Origin: Pantoea sp. Cy-639
GTDB lineage: Bacteria; Pseudomonadota; Gammaproteobacteria; Pseudomonadales; Pseudomonadaceae
Direction of reading: 5' to 3'
Length of the DNA stretch: 64,000 bases
Assembly (NCBI RefSeq): GCF_011752525.1
Contig: NZ_VWXI01000016.1
Location: 78,693 to 142,692 of the forward strand
In this document: positions 33,191 to 42,329 of the stretch, piece by piece
How the letters are laid out: each line of letters opens with the position of its first letter
How positions within the stretch are numbered: position 1 is the stretch's first letter
Made by a program: the position numbers and the translations under genes
The notes under the pieces: model-generated
Databases searched by the model: none
Told to the model about the DNA's origin: nothing
The model's input: the letters and a program-made list of their open reading frames with translations, nothing else

Positions 33191-34442
33191 TCGATAGCAG
33201 CCCGTGCAGCCCCCCTGCCAGCAGCAGTGCCGGCAGGGTCGCCCCCAGCTCCGGCGCCAGGTTGGCCATCAGGTGATAGGCCGCCACTCCCGCTCCCCAG
33301 GCCAGCAGCGCCTGCCCGTGCAAGCCATCGACCTGGTCTGGCGCGCGACGGCGACGGACCACGAAGTGGTCCACCAGCACCACGCCGAACAACGGCGCGA
33401 ACACCGAACCGATCAGCAACAGGAAGTTCTGGTACTGGGCCAGTGGCGCCAGCAGGGCGATCAGCGTGCACAGCACGCCGATCGCCAGCGCCAGGTGCTC
33501 CACTTTCAGACGCACCAGCAAGCCACTGGAAACCGCCGCCGAATGGATGTCGGCAAACGCGTTCTCCGACTCGTCGAGCAGAATCAACAACAGCGCAATG
33601 CCCAACCCCGTGCCGGCCAAGGCCAACAGCAACGCGTTCACTTCGCCGCTGGGCGCGAAGGCCAGGGTATAGGCCACGCCCAGGCTCATCAGCCAGGCGT
33701 TGCCGATGAAAAACCCCGCTGCAGTGCCACCGAACACCCGGCTGGCGCGCTTGCCGAAACGCGAGTAGTCGGCGATCAACGGCAGCCACGACAGCGGCAT
33801 GGCGATGACGATGTCGAAACCCAGCGCCAGCGATAGCGAACCATCCCCGGGGCGACGCCACAGCTCGGCCAGGTCGACCTTGGCGAACAGGTTCCAGGTG
33901 AGCCAAGCGCAGGCGCCGAGCAGCAGCCAGATACCCCATTTGCGCAACACCTTGCGCACGAACGCCAACGGGCCGCTGACAGCCAGCAAGGTCGCCAGGG
34001 CGCCGAAGCACAGGGTCCACAGCAACGGGCTGCTCCAGCCGCTGCCCTCGCCGAAGGCCCGTGCCCCCAGCAGGCTGGCGGCATCGCGCATGACGATGAT
34101 CTCGAACGCCCCCCAGCCGATCAGTTGCAACAGGTTCAGCAGCGCAGGCAGACGGGCGCCGTGACGCCCCAGCGACAGCCGCAGGGTGGCCATGGCCGAC
34201 AGGCCGGTGTCACTGCCGACGACCCCGGCCGCCGCCAGCAGCAGCACGCCGACGGCCGTGCCGAGGATGATCGCCAGGAGCGATCCGGCCAGGCCCAGCC
34301 CGTTGGCGAGCAGGCCGCCGACCTGCAGGACCATCAGGCCAATGCCGAGGGAGAACCACAGCGAGAACAGGTCGCGGGCGCCGAACTGGCGCTGCTCGCT
34401 GGGGACCGGATGGTCAGGGGAGAAATGGCTGGGTGTTGTCAT
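33159..34442 (-). CDS. cytX: Putative hydroxymethylpyrimidine transporter CytX
   Basis: 427 residues from ATG 34442 (MTTPSHFSPDHP), with about 12 membrane helices. A purine/cytosine permease-family protein: N-terminal ARDLFSLWFSLGIGLMVLQVGGL, SLGRHGARLPALLNLLQLIGWGAFEIIVM and the central PLSWLPLIADYSRFGKRASRV. In many genomes this subfamily sits next to thiamin genes or THI riboswitches and is thought to import the pyrimidine precursor. Here it follows thiC in the same direction, separated by an 80-base gap with a strong hairpin. The substrate is inferred from context. Its end overlaps the convergent RsiV-like gene. Confidence 0.85.
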   Translation of the reverse strand: MTTPSHFSPDHPVPSEQRQFGARDLFSLWFSLGIGLMVLQVGGLLANGLGLAGSLLAIILGTAVGVLLLAAAGVVGSDTGLSAMATLRLSLGRHGARLPALLNLLQLIGWGAFEIIVMRDAASLLGARAFGEGSGWSSPLLWTLCFGALATLLAVSGPLAFVRKVLRKWGIWLLLGACAWLTWNLFAKVDLAELWRRPGDGSLSLALGFDIVIAMPLSWLPLIADYSRFGKRASRVFGGTAAGFFIGNAWLMSLGVAYTLAFAPSGEVNALLLALAGTGLGIALLLILLDESENAFADIHSAAVSSGLLVRLKVEHLALAIGVLCTLIALLAPLAQYQNFLLLIGSVFAPLFGVVLVDHFVVRRRRAPDQVDGLHGQALLAWGAGVAAYHLMANLAPELGATLPALLLAGGLHGLLSISRGRETARA

Positions 34443-34477
34443 GATTGTTCGCCGGATGACTGAATTGGGTTGGCAAA

Positions 34478-34506
34478 CGTGGGAGCGGCGGTGCGCCGCG
34501 CCCACG
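34478..34506. repeat. REP-like hairpin between thiC and cytX
   Basis: CGTGGGaGCGGCG and CGCCGCgCCCACG pair around a GTG loop. The 'gggagcgg' motif resembles pseudomonad REP elements. It may reduce cytX expression relative to thiC or protect the thiC 3' end. Confidence 0.7.
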
Positions 34507-34522
34507 TGTCACACCTGCTGAA

Positions 34523-36403
34523 TCAGACTTTCTGGTACAGCTGGCTGCCTTCCTGGCGGAACCGCTCGGCCTGCTCGCGCATGCCCTGCTCGACCGTCAC
34601 GTCCACGGTGTCGATCTTGGCGGCGTACTCGCGGACTTCCTGGGTGATCTTCATCGAGCAGAACTTCGGCCCGCACATCGAGCAGAAGTGCGCGACCTTG
34701 GCCGACTCCTTCGGCAATGTCTCGTCATGGAAGGCCCGTGCGGTGTCCGGGTCCAGGCCCAGGTTGAACTGGTCTTCCCAGCGGAACTCGAAGCGCGCCT
34801 TGGACAGCGCGTTGTCGCGGATCTGCGCGCCCGGGTGGCCCTTGGCAAGGTCGGCGGCGTGCGCGGCGATCTTGTAGGTGATGATGCCGGTCTTGACGTC
34901 GTCCTTGTTCGGCAGGCCGAGGTGCTCCTTGGGCGTGACGTAGCAGAGCATCGCGCACCCGAACCAGCCGATCATCGCCGCGCCGATACCGGACGTGATG
35001 TGGTCGTAGCCCGGGGCGATATCGGTGGTCAGCGGGCCGAGGGTATAGAACGGCGCTTCGTCGCAGCACTCCAGCTGCTTGTCCATGTTTTCCTTGATCA
35101 ATTGCATCGGCACATGGCCGGGGCCTTCGATCATGCACTGCACGTCGTGCTTCCAGGCGATCTTGGTCAGCTCGCCGAGGGTTTCCAGCTCACCGAACTG
35201 GGCGGCGTCATTGGCGTCGGCGATCGAGCCCGGGCGCAGGCCGTCGCCCAGCGAGAAGCTGACATCGTAGGCCTTCATGATTTCGCAGATCTCGTCGAAG
35301 TGCGTGTACAGGAAGTTTTCTTTGTGGTGCGCCAGGCACCATTTGGCCATGATCGAGCCGCCGCGACTGACGATGCCGGTGACGCGCTTGGCGGTCAGCG
35401 GCACGTAGCGCAGCAGCACGCCAGCGTGGATGGTGAAGTAGTCCACGCCTTGCTCGGCCTGTTCGATCAGGGTGTCGCGGAACAGCTCCCAGGTCAGGTC
35501 CTCGGCGACGCCGCCGACCTTTTCCAGGGCCTGGTAGATCGGCACGGTACCGATCGGCACCGGCGAGTTGCGGATGATCCACTCGCGGGTCTCGTGAATG
35601 TGCTTGCCGGTGGACAGGTCCATGACCGTGTCGGAACCCCAGCGGATGCCCCAGGTCAGCTTGGCCACTTCTTCCTCGATCGAGGAACCCAGGGCGCTGT
35701 TGCCGATGTTGCCGTTGATCTTCACCAGGAAGTTGCGGCCGATGATCATCGGCTCCAGCTCGGTGTGGTTGATGTTGGCCGGGATGATCGCGCGGCCACG
35801 GGCGATCTCTTCGCGGACGAACTCGGCAGTGATCTCTTTCGGAATGCTGGCGCCGAAGCTATGGCCGGCGTGCTGCTGGTCGAGCAGGCCGGCGGCGCGG
35901 GCTTCCTGCAGCTTCATGTTCTCGCGGATGGCGACGTATTCCATCTCGGCGGTGATGATGCCCTGACGGGCATAGTGCATCTGCGTGACGTTGGCGCCGG
36001 CCTTGGCCCGGCGCGGATTGCGCACGTGGGCGAAGCGCAGCTTGGTCAGCTCGGCGTCGTTCAGCCGCTGCTGGCCGAAATTCGAGCTCAGGCCTTCGAG
36101 GCGCTCGGTGTCGCCGCGGGCGTCGATCCACGCCGAGCGTACATCGCCCAGGCCCTTGCGCACGTCGATGATGACATTGGGGTCGGTATACGGGCCAGAG
36201 GTGTCATAGACCAGCACCGGGGCGTTCTGCTCGCCGCCGAAGTCGGTGGGCGTGTCGTGCAGGCTGATCTCGCGCATGGGCACGCGAATGTCGGGGCGCG
36301 AGCCCTGGACATAGACCTTGCGCGAATTGGGCAAGGGTTGCACGGACTGCTGATCGACTTGCGCCGACTCGCTGAGGTGGGTCGTTTTTTCTTGTTTGCT
36401 CAT
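34523..36403 (-). CDS. thiC: Phosphomethylpyrimidine synthase ThiC
   Basis: 626 residues from ATG 36403 (MSKQEKTTHLSESAQ), with GGAGAG eight bases upstream. A radical SAM enzyme that rearranges aminoimidazole ribotide to hydroxymethylpyrimidine phosphate for thiamin. The C-terminal cluster motif is CSMCGPKFC near residue 560, with the family sequences RWGSDTVMDLSTG, NSPVPIGTVPIYQALEKV, IVSRGGSIMAKWCLAHHKEN and MIEGPGHVPM. The ATG lies 165 bases after a TPP riboswitch, which gives its control. The following gene, cytX, probably brings in the same intermediate. Confidence 0.98.
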   Translation of the reverse strand: MSKQEKTTHLSESAQVDQQSVQPLPNSRKVYVQGSRPDIRVPMREISLHDTPTDFGGEQNAPVLVYDTSGPYTDPNVIIDVRKGLGDVRSAWIDARGDTERLEGLSSNFGQQRLNDAELTKLRFAHVRNPRRAKAGANVTQMHYARQGIITAEMEYVAIRENMKLQEARAAGLLDQQHAGHSFGASIPKEITAEFVREEIARGRAIIPANINHTELEPMIIGRNFLVKINGNIGNSALGSSIEEEVAKLTWGIRWGSDTVMDLSTGKHIHETREWIIRNSPVPIGTVPIYQALEKVGGVAEDLTWELFRDTLIEQAEQGVDYFTIHAGVLLRYVPLTAKRVTGIVSRGGSIMAKWCLAHHKENFLYTHFDEICEIMKAYDVSFSLGDGLRPGSIADANDAAQFGELETLGELTKIAWKHDVQCMIEGPGHVPMQLIKENMDKQLECCDEAPFYTLGPLTTDIAPGYDHITSGIGAAMIGWFGCAMLCYVTPKEHLGLPNKDDVKTGIITYKIAAHAADLAKGHPGAQIRDNALSKARFEFRWEDQFNLGLDPDTARAFHDETLPKESAKVAHFCSMCGPKFCSMKITQEVREYAAKIDTVDVTVEQGMREQAERFRQEGSQLYQKV

Positions 36404-36567
36404 CACAGGCTCTCCAGACAGCTTCCAGGCGGTGGAATGTCGGGGTGAACCTGAAAAGGCATGGAAGCACGCGTGACGCGTGCAGTGCCGGACATGGGGT
36501 GCCTTGGGCTGCAAGCAGCCGTGGCGATCCCGGACCTGGCACAAGAGGCTCCCGGGAAGTGAGAGCA

Positions 36568-36660
36568 ATCTTGTTCCCTACGCAGGCGCTAACCTGATCA
36601 GGTTCAACGGGATCCGCACCTCTGCGATCTCAGCCTTTGCTTCAAGGCACCCCGACAAGA
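36568..36660 (-). promoter_or_regulatory. TPP riboswitch (THI element) upstream of thiC
   Basis: Minus-strand reading gives the standard THI-box order: GGGGTGCC in 36643-36657, GGCTGAGAT in 36626-36634, then CCCGTTGAACCTGATCAGGTTA in 36590-36611 and GCGTAGGGAACAAG in 36570-36583. It is on the same strand as thiC and about 165 bases before its ATG. When bound to thiamin pyrophosphate it is expected to lower thiC expression. The rest of the 422-base thiC-tolC gap (36661-36825) holds the promoters of thiC and tolC; I see no gene in it. Confidence 0.95.
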
Positions 36661-36825
36661 ACATGCGCAGTCTAGACTGGACGGGTCGGCAAAGCCAAGC
36701 GGCGTGAATCCAGGCGTGACAAATGGCACAAGCGGCGGATTGTTGCCGGGGACGTGCGACACTACACTGGCCCATCGCTCGATACCCGACAGTACAGTAA
36801 ATAAAATTTGATCAAGGATTGCCCT

Positions 36826-38262
36826 ATGCTGCGCAAACTCTCACTGGCGATTGCCGTGTCTTGTGCGTCCAACGGAGTGGCGTGGGCGGTGGACACGCCC
36901 ACGACGGTGAAAACCGACCTGGTCAGCGTCTACCAGGAAGCGGTCGACAACAACGCCGACCTGGCTGCCGCACGCGCCGACTACGGCGCCCGTCGCGAAG
37001 TGGTGCCCCAGGCCCGCGCCGGCCTGTTGCCGAACCTGTCGGCCGGTGCCGAAATGATGAACACCCGCACCAAGTTCGACGAACCCTCCGCCACCTCCAG
37101 CCGCAGCGGCAATTCCTGGAGCGCCACCCTGGCCCAGCCGATCTTCCGCGCCGACCGCTGGTTCCAGTTGCAGGCAGCCGAAGCGGTCAACGAGCAGGCT
37201 GCGCTGGAGCTGTCGGCCACCGAGCAGAACCTGATCCTGCAGACCGCCGAGAACTACTTCGCCGTGTTGCGCGCCCAGGACAACCTGGCCTCCACCAAAG
37301 CCGAGGAGGCGGCGTTCAAGCGCCAGCTGGACCAGTCGAACGAACGCTTCGATGTCGGCCTCTCGGACAAGACCGACGTGCTGCAGTCCCAGGCCAGCTA
37401 CGACACCGCACGCGCCAACCGGATCATCGCCGAGCGCCAGGTGCAGGATGCCTTCGAGGCCTTGATCACCCTGACCAACCGCCAGTACACCGCGATCCAG
37501 GGCGTGGTCCATACCCTGCCGGTCCAGGTACCGACGCCCAACGACGCCAAGGCCTGGGTCGAGACTGCCGGGCGGCAGAACCTCAACCTGCTGGCCACCA
37601 ACCACGCCGTCGCCGCCGCCGAGGAGACCGTGCGCCAGCGCAAGGCCGGCCATGCCCCGACCCTCGATGCAGTGGCCAAGTACCAGAAGGGCGACAACGA
37701 CAACCTGGGCTTCTCGAACTCGGCAGCGCTGCCGAACGTGCACTATGGCAACGACGTGGCGCAGACCAGTGTCGGCCTGCAACTGAACATCCCGATCTAC
37801 AGCGGCGGGCTGACCAGTTCGCAGGTACGCGAAGCCTATTCGCGCCTGACCCAGAGCGAGCAGCAGCGCGAGAGCCTGCGCCGCCAGGTAGTGGAGAACA
37901 CCCGCAACCTGCACCGCGCGGTGAACACCGATGTCGAGCAGGTACAGGCGCGCAAGCAGTCGATCATCTCCAACCAGAGCGCGCTGGAAGCCACCGAGAT
38001 CGGCTACCAGGTCGGTACCCGCAACATCGTCGACGTGCTCGACGCCCAGCGCCAGCTCTACACCTCGGTGCGCGACTACAACAACAGCCGCTACGACTAC
38101 ATCCTCGACAACCTGCGCCTGAAGCAGGCGGCCGGCACCCTGAGCCCCCAGGACCTGCAGGACCTTGGCCGCTACCTGAAATCCGACTACAACCCGGACA
38201 AGGACTTCCTGCCACCTGACCTGGCGGCCGCGGCGGCAAAGAACTTCGAACGCCGGCCGTGA
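36826..38262 (+). CDS. tolC: TolC family outer membrane channel protein
   Basis: 478 residues from ATG 36826, with AAGGATT a few bases upstream; the in-frame TTG at 36808 is unlikely. Signal peptide MLRKLSLAIAVSCASNGVAWA. Two outer-membrane-efflux-protein repeats (about 40-235 and 260-450), with the family sequences LQTAENYFAVLRAQDNL, GLQLNIPIYSGG and EIGYQVGTRNIVDVLDAQRQLY. It forms a trimeric tunnel for type I secretion and drug efflux. P. aeruginosa has the homologue OpmH at a comparable position, near waaA. Convergent with waaA across a REP-like element. Confidence 0.93.
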   Translation: MLRKLSLAIAVSCASNGVAWAVDTPTTVKTDLVSVYQEAVDNNADLAAARADYGARREVVPQARAGLLPNLSAGAEMMNTRTKFDEPSATSSRSGNSWSATLAQPIFRADRWFQLQAAEAVNEQAALELSATEQNLILQTAENYFAVLRAQDNLASTKAEEAAFKRQLDQSNERFDVGLSDKTDVLQSQASYDTARANRIIAERQVQDAFEALITLTNRQYTAIQGVVHTLPVQVPTPNDAKAWVETAGRQNLNLLATNHAVAAAEETVRQRKAGHAPTLDAVAKYQKGDNDNLGFSNSAALPNVHYGNDVAQTSVGLQLNIPIYSGGLTSSQVREAYSRLTQSEQQRESLRRQVVENTRNLHRAVNTDVEQVQARKQSIISNQSALEATEIGYQVGTRNIVDVLDAQRQLYTSVRDYNNSRYDYILDNLRLKQAAGTLSPQDLQDLGRYLKSDYNPDKDFLPPDLAAAAAKNFERRP

Positions 38263-38278
38263 AGACGATGCACCACCT

Positions 38279-38306
38279 GTAGGAGCGGGCCCCGCGACAG
38301 GGCCCG
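38279..38306. repeat. REP-like hairpin between tolC and waaA
   Basis: GTAGGAGCGGGCCC followed by CGCGACA and GGGCCCG (7-bp stem CGGGCCC/GGGCCCG). The opening 'gtaggagcggg' is the pseudomonad REP pattern. The remaining bases to 38381 include a second, less regular 'gcggggcaagccc' copy. Confidence 0.75.
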
Positions 38307-38381
38307 ATCAGGCAGTGATGCTGTCTGGTCGGACGCTATCGCGGGGCAAGCCCACTGCCACGAGCACCTGCAGGATCATCA

Positions 38382-39653
38382 TCAGCCCAGAAATCGCCCC
38401 AACCCATCCAGCAAGCGCTGCAACGCCCCCTGGTTGGCCTGCATCACCGCCCTGCCCGCCTCGCCCATGCGCCGCGCATCCTGCGGCAGCTCGATCAGGC
38501 GCCGGACCGCGCCGGCCAGGCCCTCGGCATCGTCCACCTGCTGCAACGCCCCGGCCTCGCGCAACATCGCGCTGATCTCGAGGAAGTTGAACACATGCGG
38601 CCCCATGATCACCGGCAGCGCCAGCGCCGCGGGCTCCAGCGGGTTATGCCCGCCGGTGGGCAGCAGGCTGCCACCGACGAAGGCGATGTCGGCCAGGGCA
38701 TACAGGAACAGCAATTCACCCATGGTGTCACCCAGCAACACCTGGGTTGCAGCCTCGACCGCGGTACCGCCAGAACGACGAACCGTGGCGAACTGCTCGG
38801 CGCACAACCCGTACACGGCATTGAACCGCTCGGGGTGGCGCGGTACCAGGATCAACAGCGCATCGCTGTGCACCTTGAGCAGCTCGCGATGCGCCGCGAG
38901 GATCAGCGCGTCCTCGCCTTCATGGGTACTGGCCGCGATCCAGAGCGGCCGCTGCACGGCGTTCCACTGCTCGCGCAGGGCCCGGGCACGGGGCAGCAAC
39001 TGGTCGTCGATCTTCAGGTCGAACTTGATCGAACCGGTCACCTGCACGCACCCAGGGCGCGCGCCAAGGTCGCGAAAACGCTGGCCCTCGGTTTCGGTCT
39101 GCACGGCGATCAGGCTCATCTCGGCCAGCATCGGCCGAGTCAGCCCGGCAAACCGTGCGTAGCCACGCGCCGAGCGCGCGGACAACCGCGCATTGGCCAG
39201 TGCCACCGGGATGCCGCGCTTGGCGCACTGGTGGATATGGTTGGGCCACAACTCGGTTTCCATGATGATGCCCAACTGCGGCCGCACATGGTCGAGGAAG
39301 CGCCCTGCCGCCCACGGCAGGTCATAGGGCAGGTAGCAGTGCTGCACCCGCGGCTCGTCGCCGAACATCGCGCGGATACGTTCCGAGCCGGTCGGGGTCA
39401 TGCAGGTGAGCGTGATCGGCAAGTCTGGATACTGCTTGAGCAAGGCCCGCACCATCGGCGCGGCAGCAATGCTTTCACCCACCGACACCGCGTGCACCCA
39501 GATACCGCCCTGGCGCATCGGCGGCAACCCGCAGGCGAAGCGCTCGGCGATGCGCTGGCGATAGGCCGGCGCCTTGCGCCCACGCAGGAACAGGCGTAGC
39601 GCGACCAGCGGCAGGCCCAGGTGAAACAACAGGGTATAGAGAGTTCTGTTCAT
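38382..39653 (-). CDS. waaA: 3-deoxy-D-manno-octulosonic acid transferase WaaA
   Basis: 423 residues from ATG 39653 (MNRTLYTLLFHLGLPLVAL). A GT30 enzyme that adds Kdo residues to lipid IVA at the inner membrane. Markers: N-terminal membrane anchor, HAVSVGESIAAAPMVRALL, METELWPNHIHQCAKRGIPVALANARLS, ASTHEGEDALILAAHRELL and GGSLLPTGGHNPLEPAALALPVIMGPH. Length equals the E. coli enzyme (425). Gene order here places it between tolC and a LysR gene, separated from other core genes by five genes. Confidence 0.97.
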   Translation of the reverse strand: MNRTLYTLLFHLGLPLVALRLFLRGRKAPAYRQRIAERFACGLPPMRQGGIWVHAVSVGESIAAAPMVRALLKQYPDLPITLTCMTPTGSERIRAMFGDEPRVQHCYLPYDLPWAAGRFLDHVRPQLGIIMETELWPNHIHQCAKRGIPVALANARLSARSARGYARFAGLTRPMLAEMSLIAVQTETEGQRFRDLGARPGCVQVTGSIKFDLKIDDQLLPRARALREQWNAVQRPLWIAASTHEGEDALILAAHRELLKVHSDALLILVPRHPERFNAVYGLCAEQFATVRRSGGTAVEAATQVLLGDTMGELLFLYALADIAFVGGSLLPTGGHNPLEPAALALPVIMGPHVFNFLEISAMLREAGALQQVDDAEGLAGAVRRLIELPQDARRMGEAGRAVMQANQGALQRLLDGLGRFLG

Positions 39654-39705
39654 GGCGGCGGAGTTTACTAGGAAGCGGCGCAAAAGGCCTGCGCCGGGTC
39701 AGCCT

Positions 39706-40596
39706 TCAACCGATCGCCCGCAGGTGCACGGCGAAACGTTCGGCCAGCCACTGCGCGGCCGGCCCCAGTGGCGCATCGCGCCGCCAGGCCAGCTCCGCGA
39801 CCAACGCAGGCGGGCGCCATTCGCTGTCGAGCTCGACCATCTGCGCCTGATAGGTCGGGTACTGCACCACGTGCCGAGGCAGCCAGGCCCAGCCCAGCCC
39901 CCGCATCAGCAGTTCGGCCATGGCGTAGAAGCTGTCGGCGCGCCAGACTTGCGGACTGATCGCCTCGCCTCCTGGATAACCGCTCTGCTGCGGGGTGATC
40001 AGCAACTGGCGGTGGCGTGCCAGTTGCTGGCGGCTGACCTTGGCCAGACGCGCCAGCGGGTGGTCGATGGCGCACACGGTGACCATCTCGACACTGCCCA
40101 GGGCGCGCCGCTCGAGCGAAGCGGGAATGCTCTCGTGATGAAAGAACAGACCCAGGTCGGCGCGCCGCTCCAGCAGTTTGCGCGCCACGTCGCCCTGGGC
40201 ACCGCTGGCCAGTTGCACTTCGAGGTAGGGATAGCGCGCGGCCAGTTCGTCGAGGCTGTCGATCACCGGCTGGTAAGGCATGGCCTCGTCCTGGGCCACT
40301 CGCAGCAACGGCTCCTGTCCGCGCATCAGGGCGAGCGCGCGACCGTCCAGGCGCTCGCACTGGCGCAACAGTTCGCGGGCATCCTCCAGCAGCGTGGCGC
40401 CACTCTCGGTCAGACGCGGCTGGCGGCCGCTGCTACGCTCGAACAGGGTCACGCCCAGGTCCGTCTCGAGCAGCGCGATGGCGTTGCTCACTGCCGACTG
40501 CGCCTTGCGCTGCTCGCGGGCCACGGCCGAGAACGAACGCAGCTCGGCGGTGCGTACGAATAGACGAAGCTGCTCCAGATTCCACTGCTCGGGCAT
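39706..40596 (-). CDS. LysR family transcriptional regulator
   Basis: 296 residues. N-terminal winged helix-turn-helix (about 5-65, LEQLRLFVRTAELRSFSAVAREQRKAQSAVSNAIALLE) and a type 2 periplasmic-binding-like effector domain (about 95-290). Divergent from the SMR exporter gene across 89 bases, the classic layout for a LysR regulator and its target, so it probably controls that gene; this is inferred from arrangement. The effector is unknown. The gap contains AT-rich stretches and an imperfect ATCTCC/AGATAGGAAAT region that could be its operator. Confidence 0.88.
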   Translation of the reverse strand: MPEQWNLEQLRLFVRTAELRSFSAVAREQRKAQSAVSNAIALLETDLGVTLFERSSGRQPRLTESGATLLEDARELLRQCERLDGRALALMRGQEPLLRVAQDEAMPYQPVIDSLDELAARYPYLEVQLASGAQGDVARKLLERRADLGLFFHHESIPASLERRALGSVEMVTVCAIDHPLARLAKVSRQQLARHRQLLITPQQSGYPGGEAISPQVWRADSFYAMAELLMRGLGWAWLPRHVVQYPTYQAQMVELDSEWRPPALVAELAWRRDAPLGPAAQWLAERFAVHLRAIG

Positions 40597-40685
40597 GACA
40601 ACCTATCTCCAATACAGATAGGAAATGACTTTACCGCATCCAGGGATCCCCTAGAATGCCCGACCAGCAACGGAGAACCCGCCCC

Positions 40686-41018
40686 ATGAACGCCTATACC
40701 TATCTCGCCATAGCCATTTGCGCCGAAGTCATCGCCACCGCCTCGATGAAAGCGGTCAAGGGCCTGAGCACACCGCTGCCGTTGCTGCTGATGGTGTGCG
40801 GCTATGGCGTCGCGTTCTGGATGCTGACCCTGGTGGTGCGCAGCATCCCGGTGGGCATCGCCTATGCCATCTGGTCGGGGCTGGGTATCGTGCTGATCAG
40901 CGTCGCGGCACTGGTGATCTACGGGCAGAAGCTGGATGTGCCGGCCATGCTGGGCATGGCCATGATCGTCGGCGGCGTGGTGGTGATCCAGGTGTTCTCC
41001 AATACCGCCGGGCATTGA
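40686..41018 (+). CDS. Small multidrug resistance (EmrE-type) exporter
   Basis: 110 residues, four membrane helices, with GGAGAAC upstream of the ATG. The essential membrane Glu14 is present in AICAEVIATASMKAVKG, and YAIWSGLGIVLISVAALVIYGQKLD matches helix 3-loop-helix 4 of SMR proteins. Works as a dual-topology dimer swapping protons for cationic compounds. The substrate cannot be told from sequence, and a guanidinium exporter is an alternative. Divergent from the LysR gene. The following 135 bases hold no gene. Confidence 0.93.
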   Translation: MNAYTYLAIAICAEVIATASMKAVKGLSTPLPLLLMVCGYGVAFWMLTLVVRSIPVGIAYAIWSGLGIVLISVAALVIYGQKLDVPAMLGMAMIVGGVVVIQVFSNTAGH

Positions 41019-41153
41019 TCCCTTGCCGGGGCCGGCCTGGGCGCGCCTGCTTCGCCAGCAAAGCGGGTTCCTGAGGTAGGCAGGTAGTGCGCAAGCCCGG
41101 TTGCAGCCACAGCCTGTATACTGCGCACCTGTCCCAGTTTTCGAGGTGCCCGC

Positions 41154-42329
41154 ATGCCATCCGCCATTTCCACCGACGTGCTGATCGTCGGCGCCGGGGT
41201 CGCAGGCCTCTGGCTCAACGCCCGCCTGCGTCGCATGGGTTATTCGACAGTGCTGGTGGAGCGTGCAGGCCTCGGTGGCGAGCAGACCATCAAGTCCCAG
41301 GGCATCATCCACGGTGGCACCAAGTACGCACTGCACGGCACCCTGACCGGCGCCTCCGAGGCCATTGCCGACATGCCGCGCCGCTGGCGCGAAGCACTGG
41401 CCGGCAGTGGTGAACTGGACCTGGGCGACACCCGCCTGCTGTCCGACGCCCACTACCTCTGGTCCCCCGGCACCCTGGCCGGCAACCTCACCAGCTTCTT
41501 CGCCAGCAAGGCCGTGCGCGGTCGGGTCGACCAGGTCAAGGGCGAACAGCTACCGCCCGCCCTGCAGGACCGCGCGTTCAAGGGCAAGGTCTATCGCCTC
41601 GCCGAACTGGTCATCGACGTTCCCAGCCTGCTGGCCAACCTTGCACGCCTTGCCGGCGACAGCCTGCTGGCCGGCGCGCGCATCGAGCCGCTGCGTGAGG
41701 GTGAAGCCCTGGTCGGACTGATCGTCGATGGCCGCGAGATCCGCGCGCAACGCATCGTCCTCAGCGCCGGCGGTGGCACCGAGGAACTGCTGCGCGCCCT
41801 TGGCCTCAGCCAACCGGCCATGCAGCGCCGCCCGCTGCACATGGTCCTGGCCAAAGGGCCGAACCTGAAGCCGCTGTATGCCCACTGCCTGGGCGGCGGC
41901 CCCAAGCCGCGCATCACCGTGACCACCCACCCGGCCGCCGACGGCCAGTGGGTCTGGTACCTCGGCGGCGACCTGGCCGAAGCCGACGGCGTGGCCCGCG
42001 AACCGGCCGAGCAGATCGCCGCGGCCCAGAAGGAAGTCGCCAGCCTGATGCCCTGGGTCGATCAGCGCCAGATTCGCTGGGCGACCTTGCGTATCGACCG
42101 CGCAGAACCCGCGCAATCGGGCCTGGTGCGTCCGGACAACGCCTTCCTTGCCGAGCAGCAGCGCCTGCTGGTGGGCTGGCCGACCAAGCTGGCCCTGGCG
42201 CCGGACTTCAGCGACCGTGTACTGGCCAGCCTGGAGCGCGACGGCATTCGCCCGAGCGAGCAGCCCGTGCTGGCCGACCTGCCCCGCCCTCCGCTGGGCG
42301 TGCCGGCCTGGGAGCAACTGCTGCCATGA
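41154..42329 (+). CDS. FAD-dependent oxidoreductase (DAO family)
   Basis: 391 residues, with GAGGTG upstream of the ATG. N-terminal Rossmann motif VLIVGAGVAGLWLNARLRRMG, glutamate VERAG, GGEQTIKSQGIIHGGTKYAL for FAD contact, and C-terminal LVGWPTKLALAPDFSDRV. The fold fits glycine oxidase/D-amino acid dehydrogenase-like enzymes, but no member with known substrate is recognisable. The ATGA overlap with the following aldo/keto reductase gene shows close coupling; the three genes 41154-44128 look like one unit. Confidence 0.85.
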   Translation: MPSAISTDVLIVGAGVAGLWLNARLRRMGYSTVLVERAGLGGEQTIKSQGIIHGGTKYALHGTLTGASEAIADMPRRWREALAGSGELDLGDTRLLSDAHYLWSPGTLAGNLTSFFASKAVRGRVDQVKGEQLPPALQDRAFKGKVYRLAELVIDVPSLLANLARLAGDSLLAGARIEPLREGEALVGLIVDGREIRAQRIVLSAGGGTEELLRALGLSQPAMQRRPLHMVLAKGPNLKPLYAHCLGGGPKPRITVTTHPAADGQWVWYLGGDLAEADGVAREPAEQIAAAQKEVASLMPWVDQRQIRWATLRIDRAEPAQSGLVRPDNAFLAEQQRLLVGWPTKLALAPDFSDRVLASLERDGIRPSEQPVLADLPRPPLGVPAWEQLLP

